A stretch of DNA of 60,046 bases, from NCBI RefSeq assembly GCF_002929355.1, contig NZ_PJIR01000014.1, forward strand, positions 1-60,046. The letters are read 5' to 3'. Position 1 is the stretch's first letter, and the number at the start of each line of letters is the position of its first letter. Both the position numbers and the translations under genes were made by a program. Below are positions 28,484-36,831 of this stretch, in pieces. Below the pieces are notes generated by a model. The model was not told where the DNA came from and ran no database searches. It saw only the letters and a list, made by a program, of their open reading frames with translations. The DNA is from Arthrobacter sp. B0490. Lineage in GTDB: Bacteria; Actinomycetota; Actinomycetes; Actinomycetales; Micrococcaceae.

Positions 28484-29080
28484 CTACCGTCCGCGGATGT
28501 CGACGAAGACGGCAACCGCGTCCGTGAAGTGCAGGATCTCCGGACCGGCGCCACGCAGCAGGAAGTCCATCGGGCGGAGGACCCTCCCCCGGGGAGTGCG
28601 GGCTCCTCCTTCCAGCACCAGCACGGCGACCGTGGCGGGCGTGAGGGGGTGCGCCCCATCGACGGGCAGCACGCTCATCGTCCCGGTGTGCGAACGTGCG
28701 GTCATGAGGTTCACGGCGGTGGCCGGACCCCGCGGAAGAGCGACGCTCACCTCGTCCTCCCCCGGGAAAGCCGTCGCCTGCCACTCCTCGAGGGCCACTG
28801 CGGTGCCGGCGATCTCCAGAACGACGCCGGCACCCGACGCGAGGAGGAACGTCCTGTCGATCCCGGGGAAGCGGGAGAACGACGCATCATGCCTCAGGTC
28901 CGCGACGCTGATCCGCCAGTCGAAGTCGGCTGCGGATCCCGCAGCCCGGCAGGCGGCGATCTCCCGCGTGGTCCCTGCTCCGTTCCTCCAGGCGCTGGGC
29001 GCGACATCCTGCGTCCTGACGATCGAGCCCGAGGCGGGCCGGAGGTCTCCACCACTGCCTTCGCGGACCATTCTCCCCAT
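28484..29080 (-). CDS. hutD: HutD/Ves family protein
   Basis: This roughly 198-residue cupin-fold protein has the family motif A-W-R-N-G-A-G-T-T-R-E-I-A near the N-terminus, followed by D-F-D-W-R-I-S-V-A and F-S-R-F-P-G-I-D-R. HutD proteins occur with histidine-utilisation and other amino-acid catabolic genes; a role in limiting intermediate build-up has been proposed, but no reaction is known. The start could be ATG 29080 or ATG 29071; GAGGGG suits the latter. It is divergent from the glutamine-synthetase-like operon. No other hut gene is seen here. Confidence 0.8.
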   Translation of the reverse strand: MGRMVREGSGGDLRPASGSIVRTQDVAPSAWRNGAGTTREIAACRAAGSAADFDWRISVADLRHDASFSRFPGIDRTFLLASGAGVVLEIAGTAVALEEWQATAFPGEDEVSVALPRGPATAVNLMTARSHTGTMSVLPVDGAHPLTPATVAVLVLEGGARTPRGRVLRPMDFLLRGAGPEILHFTDAVAVFVDIRGR

Positions 29081-29177
29081 CCCCTCACGCTGCTGCTCCC
29101 GTCGCGGCTGCTGGCTCCCGGACCGTGTCACGCAGAGTTAACACTCCGCTCGCCTGGCCGAAACACCCGATCTGTCT

Positions 29178-29193
29178 ACTGTAGTTCAACAGT
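29178..29193. promoter_or_regulatory. inverted repeat in the divergent promoter region
   Basis: ACTGT, 6 bases, ACAGT lies 37 bases before the glnT-like start and 98 bases before the hutD start. It is a candidate operator for the amine-assimilation operon. Confidence 0.35.
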
Positions 29194-29229
29194 GTTTCAC
29201 TTGAAGCAACAGGAGGCGACGGGAACCCC

Positions 29230-30603
29230 ATGACAAGTCTTGCAACCCCGAAGGCGCAGACCGCGACGCCGGGACCGGTCGAGGCGGGCCGCATCTCCCT
29301 GGCGGACATCGCGAAGGCCCACGACGTGCGGTTCCTGCTCGCCACCTTCGTGGACATGACGGGCAAACCCTGCGCGAAACTCGTGCCGGTGGAGGCGGCG
29401 GACGAGCTCGAAGCCGGTGCGATGGGCTTCGCGGGATACGCAGCCGGCCTCATCGGCCAGAAGCCCCAGGACTCCGACCTGATCGCCGTGCCGGACCTGA
29501 CATCGTTCACACCGGTCCCTTTCATCAGGAAAGGCCTGGCGATCATCCACTGCGACCCGCACGTGGACGGGAAGCCCTGGCCCTACGCGCCGCGCGTCAT
29601 CCTCAAGAACACCCTGGCCGGGCTGGCGCAGGAGGGGATGCAGGCGAAGATCGGCGCAGAAGTCGAGTACTTCCTGGTGAACAGGAACCCGGACGGGACA
29701 CTCAGCACGGCCGATCCCAAGGACGATTCACCCCACCCGTGCTACGACGCCCGCGGGGTCACCCGCATGTACGAGCATCTGACGTCCATCTCCGAGGCCA
29801 TGAATGGCCTGGGCTGGGGCAACTACGCCAACGACCACGAGGACGCCGCCGGCCAGTTCGAGCAGAACTTCGACTACGCCGACGCCCTGACCACCGCCGA
29901 CCGCGTCGTCACCCTCCGCTACATCCTCAATATCCTCGCCGACCAGCGCGGCATGACGGCGACCTTCATGCCCAAACCGTTCACGGACCGGACGGGTACC
30001 GGACTGCACCTCCACCTGTCCCTGTGGGCAGGTGACGACGCGCTGTTCCCGGACGCGGAAGACACGCGCGGGCTCGGACTGTCCGCGCTGGCGTACTCCT
30101 TCATCGGCGGCCTCCTGGAGCACGCCCCGGCCCTGCAGGCCTTCCTGGCGCCGACCGTCAACTCCTACAAGCGCTCCGGAGCCACGACGAGCTCGTCGGG
30201 GGCGACCTGGTCGCCGCGAAAGGCCTCCTTCGGCGGCAACGACCGCACGCATCTGGTCCGTGTCCCGGACGACAGGAGAATCGAACTCCGTTCCGGGGAT
30301 GGCGCCGCGAATCCGTACCTCGCCATCGCCACGGCCATCGAGGCAGGACTGGACGGCGTCAGATGCACGACCGACCCGGGATCGCCGTCCGGTCCGGGAG
30401 AATCGCGGCCTGACGCCCACCTGCTGCCCGCCACGCTCCTGCACGCGGTCGAGGCCCTCCGGCGGGACCCCGTGATCCTCTCCAGTCTCAGTGGCGACGC
30501 AACGATCGGCAGGTACTACGCCGACGCCAAGGAGGAGGAGTTCCTGAGCTGGCACAACCAGGTCAGCGACTGGGAGATCCGCACGTACCTCACCTCCATC
30601 TAA
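29230..30603 (+). CDS. glnT: glutamine-synthetase-like ligase, probable gamma-glutamylmethylamide synthetase (GlnT/GMAS type)
   Basis: This 457-residue enzyme belongs to the GlnT/GMAS branch of the glutamine synthetase superfamily. It should use ATP to join glutamate to ammonia or an amine. GS motifs seen are G-A-E-V-E-Y-F at about residue 140 (metal/glutamate), G-T-G-L-H-L-H at about 257, P-T-V-N-S-Y-K at about 310, the N-D-R-T-H segment and R-I-E-L-R-S-G-D. GlnA's adenylylation loop is not evident. It heads a five- or six-gene run that encodes the three N-methylglutamate-synthase-like subunits, which is the context of gamma-glutamylmethylamide synthetase. Isopropylamine- or aniline-type gamma-glutamyl ligases are related alternatives. 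Confidence 0.85.
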   Translation: MTSLATPKAQTATPGPVEAGRISLADIAKAHDVRFLLATFVDMTGKPCAKLVPVEAADELEAGAMGFAGYAAGLIGQKPQDSDLIAVPDLTSFTPVPFIRKGLAIIHCDPHVDGKPWPYAPRVILKNTLAGLAQEGMQAKIGAEVEYFLVNRNPDGTLSTADPKDDSPHPCYDARGVTRMYEHLTSISEAMNGLGWGNYANDHEDAAGQFEQNFDYADALTTADRVVTLRYILNILADQRGMTATFMPKPFTDRTGTGLHLHLSLWAGDDALFPDAEDTRGLGLSALAYSFIGGLLEHAPALQAFLAPTVNSYKRSGATTSSSGATWSPRKASFGGNDRTHLVRVPDDRRIELRSGDGAANPYLAIATAIEAGLDGVRCTTDPGSPSGPGESRPDAHLLPATLLHAVEALRRDPVILSSLSGDATIGRYYADAKEEEFLSWHNQVSDWEIRTYLTSI

Positions 30604-30624
30604 CCCCCCAGCAAAGGACGACTC

Positions 30625-31533
30625 ATGTGCGGAATCGCCGCGCTGCAGCTGCGCAACCCATCGCTGCACCCCCGGATGGGCACCCTGCTGTCCTCGATGC
30701 TGTGCCAGATCGTGGACCGCGGCCCGGATTCGGCCGGCCTGGCCGTGTACGACGTCCCGGGCCTGGTCTCGCCGGGGACCTCGACCCTGAGCCTCCTCGG
30801 TCGACACCAGGGCAGGGACGCCTCGATCATCACGGCGTCCCTCGGCGATCTGCTGCCTTCGGATGCCTCCCCGACCGTGCAGATCATCGGCGACACCACC
30901 CTGGTCAACGCGGCCGTCCCGACCGACCTCCTGGTCAAGGCCGTCAGCGAGACGCTTCCCGGCTCGACCATCACCGGGCGGGGTGAGCACGTGGCCGTGA
31001 TGAAGAGCGTCGGCCACCCCATGGAGATCGCCGCCGACCACGGTCTCGAGTCCATGGCCGGGAGTCAGGGCCTGTCCCACACCCGGATGGCCACCGAATC
31101 AGCAGTCACCGCCGGCGGGTCCCACCCGTTCTCCGTCGCGGACGACCTCTGCCTGGTCCACAACGGCTCCTTCTCCAACCACGCCACGGTCCGCCGGAAC
31201 CTCCTGCGGGAAGGAGTGGTCTTCGACTCGGACAACGACACCGAGGTCGGCGCCCGCTACATCGCCTCCCGCCTGACGCAGGGCGACTCGCTCGAGGAAG
31301 CCCTGGTCAACCTCGGCAGGGTCCTCGACGGCTTCTACACCCTCGTGGTCACCACTGCGGACGGCATGGCGGTCGTCCGCGACCCCATCGCCTGCAAGCC
31401 GGCCATCATCGCCGAGACGGACGACTACGTCGCCATGGCGTCGGAATACCGCGCCCTTGCTGCACTGCCCGGCATCGGAAGCGCCCGCATCTTCGAACCG
31501 GAACCCGGAAAGGTCTACACATGGTCACTCTGA
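30625..31533 (+). CDS. class II glutamine amidotransferase subunit (GlxB / MgsA-like)
   Basis: This 302-residue protein begins M-C-G-I-A-A-L, so after Met removal Cys is the N-terminal nucleophile of class II amidotransferases. It also has D-R-G-P-D-S-A-G and H-N-G-S-F-S-N, which hold the glutaminase active site. In N-methylglutamate synthase (MgsABC) this subunit handles the gamma-glutamyl amide and passes the amine to the synthase domain. AAAGGA precedes its ATG by 8 bases, and its end overlaps the next gene by 13 bases. Confidence 0.85.
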   Translation: MCGIAALQLRNPSLHPRMGTLLSSMLCQIVDRGPDSAGLAVYDVPGLVSPGTSTLSLLGRHQGRDASIITASLGDLLPSDASPTVQIIGDTTLVNAAVPTDLLVKAVSETLPGSTITGRGEHVAVMKSVGHPMEIAADHGLESMAGSQGLSHTRMATESAVTAGGSHPFSVADDLCLVHNGSFSNHATVRRNLLREGVVFDSDNDTEVGARYIASRLTQGDSLEEALVNLGRVLDGFYTLVVTTADGMAVVRDPIACKPAIIAETDDYVAMASEYRALAALPGIGSARIFEPEPGKVYTWSL

Positions 31534-32261
31534 CACTGCCCGACGCCGCCGCACCCACGGAGGGCGCCGGCGCGGAAGCGGCCGGGACGAGCACGATCGA
31601 TCTCGGGACGGCGCCCGTCCGCGAGCTCAACCAGGCCCTGCACGACGCCGTGGACGGCCAGTCCTGGACGGTCACCTCCCCCGGCGGCAGACACAGTCTC
31701 GCCGTCGGTATCACCGCGGACATCGACGTCGCCATCGAAGGTCATGCCGGTTACTACGCGGCAGGCATGCACCAGAAGGGGAGCGTGACCATCACCGGCA
31801 ACGCCGGGGTCGGGCTGGCGGAGAACATCATGTCCGGCACCGTCCACGTCACGGGTGATGCGTCCCAGTCCGCGGCAGCCACGGGACACGGTGGCCTGGT
31901 CGTCATCGACGGCAACGCCGGGGCCCGCTGCGGGATCTCCATGAAAGGCGTGGACATCGTCGTGGGCGGCAGTATCGGGCACATGTCCGCGTTCATGGCA
32001 CAGGCCGGGCGCCTGGTGGTCTGTGGTGACGCAGGCGACGCACTGGGCGACTCGATCTACGAGGCCCGGATCTACGTCCGGGGTTCCGTCGCCTCCCTGG
32101 GGGCGGACTGCATCGAGAAGCCCATGACGCCCGAGCATCTCGACGAACTCGCAGGCCTGCTCGCCGCTGCCGGGCGGACGGACAGCCCGGCGGACTTCAA
32201 GCGCTACGGCTCGGCCCGCAAGCTCTACCACTTCAACGTCCACAACTCGACGTCGTACTAG
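31521..32261 (+). CDS. glutamate synthase alpha (GXGXG) domain protein (GlxC / MgsB-like)
   Basis: This 246-residue protein corresponds to the C-terminal beta-helix domain of large glutamate synthase subunits. Repeats such as G-N-A-G-V-G, G-D-A-S-Q-S, G-N-A-G-A-R-C-G and G-D-A-G-D-A-L-G mark the turns. It has no active site of its own and probably holds the amidotransferase and FMN subunits together. The overlapping start with AAAGG upstream indicates coupled translation with the amidotransferase subunit. Confidence 0.85.
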   Translation: MVTLTLPDAAAPTEGAGAEAAGTSTIDLGTAPVRELNQALHDAVDGQSWTVTSPGGRHSLAVGITADIDVAIEGHAGYYAAGMHQKGSVTITGNAGVGLAENIMSGTVHVTGDASQSAAATGHGGLVVIDGNAGARCGISMKGVDIVVGGSIGHMSAFMAQAGRLVVCGDAGDALGDSIYEARIYVRGSVASLGADCIEKPMTPEHLDELAGLLAAAGRTDSPADFKRYGSARKLYHFNVHNSTSY

Positions 32262-32274
32262 CAAGGACACTCCC

Positions 32275-33654
32275 ATGACCCTTCCCCCGGTCCAGCAGGA
32301 CGCCCCCGCGCACATCCCTGCTCCGCACGCCCCCGCCCCGAACACCGCCGAGTCGGGTCTGCGGGAATCCGCGACGTTCGACCGCGCGACCATCGCCGAT
32401 ATCCAGCGCGCCGCCGCCACCGGCGTCTACGACATCCGGGGCTGGGGTGCCAAGCGCAAGGTCCCCCACTTCGACGACCTGCTGTTCCTGGGGGCTTCGA
32501 TGTCCCGCTACCCGCTGGAGGGCTATCGCGAGAAGTGCGACACCGACGTCGTCCTCGGCGACCGTCACGCCAGCAGGCCCCTCCACCTGCAGACCCCCGT
32601 GACCATCGCCGGCATGAGCTTCGGCGCCCTGTCGGCCAACGCCAAGGAGGCACTGGGCCGTGGGGCGAGCGAGGTCGGCACCTCCACCACGACGGGCGAC
32701 GGCGGCATGACGCCCGAGGAGCGGGGCCAGTCCAGGCACCTCGTGTACCAGTACCTGCCGTCCCGCTACGGCATGAACCCGGACGACCTGCGCAAGGCGG
32801 ACGCCATCGAGATCGTGCTGGGACAGGGAGCCAAGCCCGGCGGCGGCGGCATGCTGCTCGGCCAGAAGATCACCGAACGCGTCGCCGGCATGCGCACCCT
32901 GCCGGTGGGCATCGACCAGCGCTCCGCCAGTCGCCACCCGGACTGGACCGGTCCGGACGACCTCGAGATCAAGATCGGCGAACTGCGGGAGATCACCGAC
33001 TGGAGGACGCCCGTCTACGTCAAGATCGGCGCGTCACGCCCCTACTACGACACCGCGCTGGCCGTGAAATCCGGTGCCGACGTCGTCGTGGTCGACGGGA
33101 TGCAGGGCGGCACCGCCGCGACGCAGCAGGTCTTCATCGAGAACGTCGGCATCCCCACCCTCGCCGCCATCCCGCAGGCCGTCCAGGCACTCCAGGAGCT
33201 CGGCGTCCACCGGAAGGTCCAGCTCATCGTCTCCGGCGGCATCCGCACGGGGGCCGACGTGGCCAAGGCGCTGGCCCTCGGCGCCGATGCGGTCGCGATC
33301 GGGACGGCGGCCCTCATCGCGCTGGGCGACAACGACCCCAGGTACGCGGCCGACTACAGTGCGCTGGGCTCCGCGGCAGGGTTCTACGACGACTTCCAGG
33401 ACGGCCGCGACCCCGCGGGCATCACCACGCAGGACCCGGACCTCGCCTTGCGCCTGGACCCGGTCGCCGGGGGCCGGCGCCTGGCCAACTACCTCCGCGT
33501 CCTGACGATGGAGGCCCAGACCATCGCCCGGGCCTGCGGGAAGTCGCACCTGCACAACCTCGAACCCGAGGACCTCGTCGCCCTGACCATCGAGGCCTCC
33601 GCCATGGCGAGAGTCCCGCTGGCAGGCACCAGCTGGATCCCCGGTGCAGGCTAG
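32275..33654 (+). CDS. FMN-binding glutamate synthase domain protein (GlxD / MgsC-like)
   Basis: This 459-residue protein matches the FMN-binding synthase domain of glutamate synthase. Seen are T-T-T-G-D-G-G-M-T at about residue 140, G-Q-G-A-K-P-G-G-G-G at about 185, V-D-G-M-Q-G-G-T-A at about 275 and S-G-G-I-R-T-G at about 320. Only isolated Cys residues occur, so the 3Fe-4S site of the full glutamate synthase seems absent or altered. With the two preceding subunits it could form N-methylglutamate from gamma-glutamylmethylamide and 2-oxoglutarate. Starts 13 bases after the previous stop behind AAGGA. Confidence 0.87.
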   Translation: MTLPPVQQDAPAHIPAPHAPAPNTAESGLRESATFDRATIADIQRAAATGVYDIRGWGAKRKVPHFDDLLFLGASMSRYPLEGYREKCDTDVVLGDRHASRPLHLQTPVTIAGMSFGALSANAKEALGRGASEVGTSTTTGDGGMTPEERGQSRHLVYQYLPSRYGMNPDDLRKADAIEIVLGQGAKPGGGGMLLGQKITERVAGMRTLPVGIDQRSASRHPDWTGPDDLEIKIGELREITDWRTPVYVKIGASRPYYDTALAVKSGADVVVVDGMQGGTAATQQVFIENVGIPTLAAIPQAVQALQELGVHRKVQLIVSGGIRTGADVAKALALGADAVAIGTAALIALGDNDPRYAADYSALGSAAGFYDDFQDGRDPAGITTQDPDLALRLDPVAGGRRLANYLRVLTMEAQTIARACGKSHLHNLEPEDLVALTIEASAMARVPLAGTSWIPGAG

Positions 33655-33663
33655 GAGACCTCG

Positions 33664-34797
33664 ATGACCACGTCCACCGATTACGTCGTCGTCGGCGCCG
33701 GCCTGGCGGGTGCAGCGACGGCCTGGCAGCTCGCCAGGCGGGGCCATCAGGTCACGATCGTCGAACGCACGACTCCGGCGAGCCATGACGGCAGCTCCCA
33801 CGGATCGGCCCGCATCTTCCGCTATGCCTACCCCGACCCCTTCTATGCCCGGGCCGTGGTCGAGTCGAGGGCCCTGTGGGACGAACTCGATCGGGCCAGC
33901 GGGCTGGAACTGATCACCCCGGCCGGCGCCGTGGACTACGGTCCGCACCGCGGGCCGGACCAGCTGGCCCGGGTCCTCGCCGGCGCCGGGGTCGACCACG
34001 AGCTGCTCAGCGCGGCCGAGGCACGATCACGGTGGCCGCAGATCGCCTTCGACACGCCCGTCCTGTGGCACCCCGGCGCCGGGGTCATCGACGCCGAACG
34101 TTCCGTGCACGCGATGGTCGGGCAGGCCATACAGCACGGCGCGACGGTCCTGACCGGATGGAGTGCAGCGAGGGTGGAGGAGCACGGGGCGGGCTACCGC
34201 GTGCACTCCGAGGCAGGGGAGACGATCGAGGCCGGACACGTGGTCGTCAGCGCCGGCGGGTGGCTACCCGCACTGATGGGACACCTCCCGTTGCCGGCCG
34301 GATTCCTCGCGGGGCTGCCGCGGATCACCGTCCGCCAGGAACAGGCGTACCACTTCCGCTATCGCACGGACGAGCCATGGCCCACCTTCATCCACAAGAG
34401 CGCCGACCTGCAGACCTATGGGCTACCCGGAGGACGCGACGCAGGCTTCGCAGGCCAGAAGGTCGCCGAATACAACGGCGGCGGAATCATCCCCTCGGCC
34501 GCCGAACAGACCGGCACGGTCGACCCGCGCAACAGGCTCCGGGTGGTGGACTACGTCAGGAAGTACCTCCCGGGCGTCGATCCCGAGCCGTATGCCGAGA
34601 CCACCTGCCTGTTCACCAATACGCCCGACGAGGACTTCATCGTCGACCGCGCACACGGGATCACCATCCTCTCCCCGTGTTCGGGGCACGGGGCGAAGTT
34701 CGCACCCCTGATCGGCCGGTGGGCAGCCGATCTGGCCACCGGTTCGGGCAGCGTCCCGGCCCGCTTCCGCCCGTCCCTGAACATCAGCCACAGCTGA
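33664..34797 (+). CDS. FAD-dependent N-methyl amino acid oxidase (monomeric sarcosine oxidase family)
   Basis: This 377-residue flavoprotein has an N-terminal dinucleotide-binding fold, V-V-V-G-A-G-L-A-G-A at about residue 8, and the MSOX-type H-G-S-A-R-I-F-R segment. The Cys that binds FAD covalently in this family is present in T-C-L-F-T-N-T-P-D, followed by S-P-C-S-G-H-G-A-K-F. Relatives oxidise sarcosine, N-methyltryptophan or similar N-methyl amines to formaldehyde, H2O2 and the free amine. Directly after the N-methylglutamate-synthase-like genes, with AGGAG and a 9-base gap, it may oxidise N-methylglutamate, replacing the usual four-subunit MgdABCD dehydrogenase. That role is inference. 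Confidence 0.87.
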   Translation: MTTSTDYVVVGAGLAGAATAWQLARRGHQVTIVERTTPASHDGSSHGSARIFRYAYPDPFYARAVVESRALWDELDRASGLELITPAGAVDYGPHRGPDQLARVLAGAGVDHELLSAAEARSRWPQIAFDTPVLWHPGAGVIDAERSVHAMVGQAIQHGATVLTGWSAARVEEHGAGYRVHSEAGETIEAGHVVVSAGGWLPALMGHLPLPAGFLAGLPRITVRQEQAYHFRYRTDEPWPTFIHKSADLQTYGLPGGRDAGFAGQKVAEYNGGGIIPSAAEQTGTVDPRNRLRVVDYVRKYLPGVDPEPYAETTCLFTNTPDEDFIVDRAHGITILSPCSGHGAKFAPLIGRWAADLATGSGSVPARFRPSLNISHS

Positions 34798-34833
34798 TAC
34801 CCCTGCCCGCTCCCCGCCAGAATCGGAACCATC

Positions 34834-36117
34834 GTGCCCTCCCCCGCCACCCCTGCCACCCCGACCACCCCGACCACCCCGACCACCCCGACCACCCCGA
34901 CCACCCCGACCACTGTCAGCGGCCTGCTGCGGAGCATCGCCGCCGTAGGCAGGGACAGGGTGCGCGGCGGGTTCTCGCGACCCGTCTTCTCCTCCGCCGA
35001 GATGGACCTGAGGAGCTGGTTCGTCGAGCAGGCAGAAGAGCGCGGGCTGGAGGTGGTCACGGACTCCAACGGGATCATCTGGGCGTGGTGGGACACGGCC
35101 TCGGGCGTCCGGCAGGACGCGGTCGTCACAGGTAGCCACCTCGATTCGGTACCCGGCGGCGGCGAGTACGACGGACCTCTCGGCGTGGCATCGGCCCTGG
35201 TCGCCGTCGACATCCTCCGGGCACGGGGAACCAGCCTCGAGCGCCCCCTGGCGATAGCCGTCTTCCCCGAGGAGGAAGGCTCGCGGTTCGGAATCGCCTG
35301 CCTCGGATCACGCCTCCTCACCGGCGCCATCGACGCAGACAGTGCCCGCCGGCTCACGGACGCGGACGGCACCACCTATGCGGACGCCGCGGCGTCCCAG
35401 GGCCAGGACCCCGGGCTGATCGGCGTCGACGCCCGCACCCTTGCACAGCTCGGAGTCTTCGTGGAGTTGCATGTCGAGCAGGGACGCGGTCTGATCGACC
35501 TCGACCAGCCCGTGGCCATCGGCTCGTCCATCCTGGGCCACGGCCGATGGAAGCTGAGCGTCGGCGGCCAGGGCAACCACGCCGGCACCACGCTCATGAC
35601 GGACCGGCGGGACCCCGTGGTCGCCGCCGCGAAGATGATCGTCAGCATCCGGGAGATCGCCAGGACACACCCGGGCGCCCGGGCAACGGTGGGCCGGCTG
35701 CAACCGGTTCCCGGAGGCACCAATGTCATCGCCTCGCGGGTGGACCTGTGGATCGACGTACGCCACCCCGATGACGCGGTCACCGCGGCCGTCGTCGAAG
35801 CCATCCGGGCCCGCACCGAGGTCCAGGCTGCCGAGGAGGGATGCACCGCCCTTCTCACCCTGGAATCCCTTAGCCCGACCGTGCACTTCGACGTCGGGTT
35901 GGGGGGCCGGCTCCAGGAGCTGATCCCCGCCGCACCGCTCCTGCACACCGGTGCCGGACACGACTCGGGCATCCTCAGCACCCACATCCCCACGGCCATG
36001 CTGTTCGTGCGGAACCCCACCGGCATCTCCCACTCACCCGAGGAGTTCGTCGAGGACGACGACGCCGAAGCAGGCGCCGTCGCACTGGCCGACTCGCTCG
36101 CCGGGCTGCTCTCCTGA
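34834..36117 (+). CDS. M20-family amidohydrolase (allantoate amidohydrolase / N-carbamoyl-amino-acid hydrolase type)
   Basis: This 427-residue zinc enzyme hydrolyses N-carbamoyl or similar amide bonds. Metal ligands typical of the family are visible: G-S-H-L-D-S-V at about residue 105, the P-E-E-E-G-S-R-F pair at about 145, E-L-H-V-E-Q-G at about 210 and the C-terminal H-T-G-A-G-H-D-S-G. The first 27 residues are a Thr-Pro repeat from a 9-bp tandem repeat and are not part of the fold. Start GTG 34834 has GGAA five bases upstream. In actinobacteria such enzymes also sit in hut-like loci, so an N-formimino- or N-formyl-amino acid is possible. Substrate unknown. Confidence 0.85.
   Translation: MPSPATPATPTTPTTPTTPTTPTTPTTVSGLLRSIAAVGRDRVRGGFSRPVFSSAEMDLRSWFVEQAEERGLEVVTDSNGIIWAWWDTASGVRQDAVVTGSHLDSVPGGGEYDGPLGVASALVAVDILRARGTSLERPLAIAVFPEEEGSRFGIACLGSRLLTGAIDADSARRLTDADGTTYADAAASQGQDPGLIGVDARTLAQLGVFVELHVEQGRGLIDLDQPVAIGSSILGHGRWKLSVGGQGNHAGTTLMTDRRDPVVAAAKMIVSIREIARTHPGARATVGRLQPVPGGTNVIASRVDLWIDVRHPDDAVTAAVVEAIRARTEVQAAEEGCTALLTLESLSPTVHFDVGLGGRLQELIPAAPLLHTGAGHDSGILSTHIPTAMLFVRNPTGISHSPEEFVEDDDAEAGAVALADSLAGLLS
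34861..34913 (+). repeat. 9-bp tandem repeat CCGACCACC, about 5.9 copies
   Basis: Five perfect copies and one partial copy of CCGACCACC encode Thr-Pro repeats at the N-terminus of the M20 amidohydrolase. Because the unit is a multiple of three, changes in copy number would alter length but not frame. Confidence 0.95.
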
Positions 36118-36172
36118 GGCGGTCGGAGCCACCGTGCCGGCCCCGCTCGTGCTTCTACCTAGGATGGCAGCT

Positions 36173-36760
36173 ATGACCGAACATGCTCAGGACGACGGCG
36201 GCGGGAAGATCGAGCAGGTCATCGGCACCCAGGTGAGGCATTACCGGACGGCCCAGAACCTGTCATCGGCCGAACTCGCGGCTCGGACAGGGCTGTCCAA
36301 GGGCATGATCTCGAAGATCGAGACCGCCAGCACCTCCTGCTCGCTGACGACACTGCAGCGCCTGGCGGACGGACTGGCGATCCCGGTCACGGCGCTCTTC
36401 CGCGGAGCGGACACCGACCGTGATGCCACCTTCACCAAGCGCGGCGCAGGCAGCGTCACCGTCCGCAGCGGCACACAGCACGGACATGAATACCACGTGC
36501 TGGGAACCCTCAAGGGCCGACCCGACGCGCTCGAGCCCACCCTCGTCACGCTGACCGACGCCTCCGATGTCTTCCCCCTGTTCCAGCACCCGGGTACCGA
36601 GTTCATCTTCATGCTCGCCGGGAAGATGGTGTACGGGCACGGGCCGTACGAGTACGCCATGGAGTCCGGGGATTCACTGCTCCTCGACGGAGAAGGACCC
36701 CACGGACCGCTCGAGCTCCTCGAACTCCCCATCCAGTTCCTCGCCGTCGCCGCCCGCTGA
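36173..36760 (+). CDS. XRE-family regulator with C-terminal cupin domain
   Basis: This 195-residue regulator has an N-terminal helix-turn-helix (residues about 17-70, S-A-E-L-A-A-R-T-G-L-S-K-G-M-I-S-K-I-E) and a cupin domain (about 120-190, H-P-G-T-E-F-I-F-M-L-A-G). This architecture is common in regulators of amino acid and amine catabolism. It lies 55 bases after the M20 gene on the same strand and likely controls the glnT operon and hutD. ATG 36173 was chosen with AGGA upstream; ATG 36164 is an alternative. Confidence 0.88.
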   Translation: MTEHAQDDGGGKIEQVIGTQVRHYRTAQNLSSAELAARTGLSKGMISKIETASTSCSLTTLQRLADGLAIPVTALFRGADTDRDATFTKRGAGSVTVRSGTQHGHEYHVLGTLKGRPDALEPTLVTLTDASDVFPLFQHPGTEFIFMLAGKMVYGHGPYEYAMESGDSLLLDGEGPHGPLELLELPIQFLAVAAR

Positions 36761-36776
36761 ACGGGTCCTCGGTGTC

Positions 36777-36819
36777 CGGGCCCCAGCGGTTCGGGGCTCG
36801 GCACACGCTTCGGGGCCCG
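36777..36819. terminator. possible bidirectional terminator between convergent operons
   Basis: CGGGCCCC (36777-36784) pairs with GGGGCCCG (36812-36819) across a 27-base loop containing a smaller CCCC/GGGG pair. It separates the XRE/cupin gene from the riboflavin kinase gene. Confidence 0.45.
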
Positions 36820-36831
36820 ACCGGGACGGCC

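Noticed and set aside
29230..30603. Housekeeping glutamine synthetase GlnA
   Set aside because: The protein has GlnT/GMAS-type motifs and sits with split glutamate-synthase-like subunits, so a specialised amine ligase is more likely.
34861..34913. CRISPR-like or minisatellite array
   Set aside because: Units are 9 bp, contiguous and without spacers, and they are in frame within a coding sequence.
28484..36117. Histidine utilisation (hut) locus, suggested by HutD and the M20 amidohydrolase
   Set aside because: No HutH, HutU, HutI or HutG is present; the surrounding genes point to amine and N-methyl amino acid metabolism.
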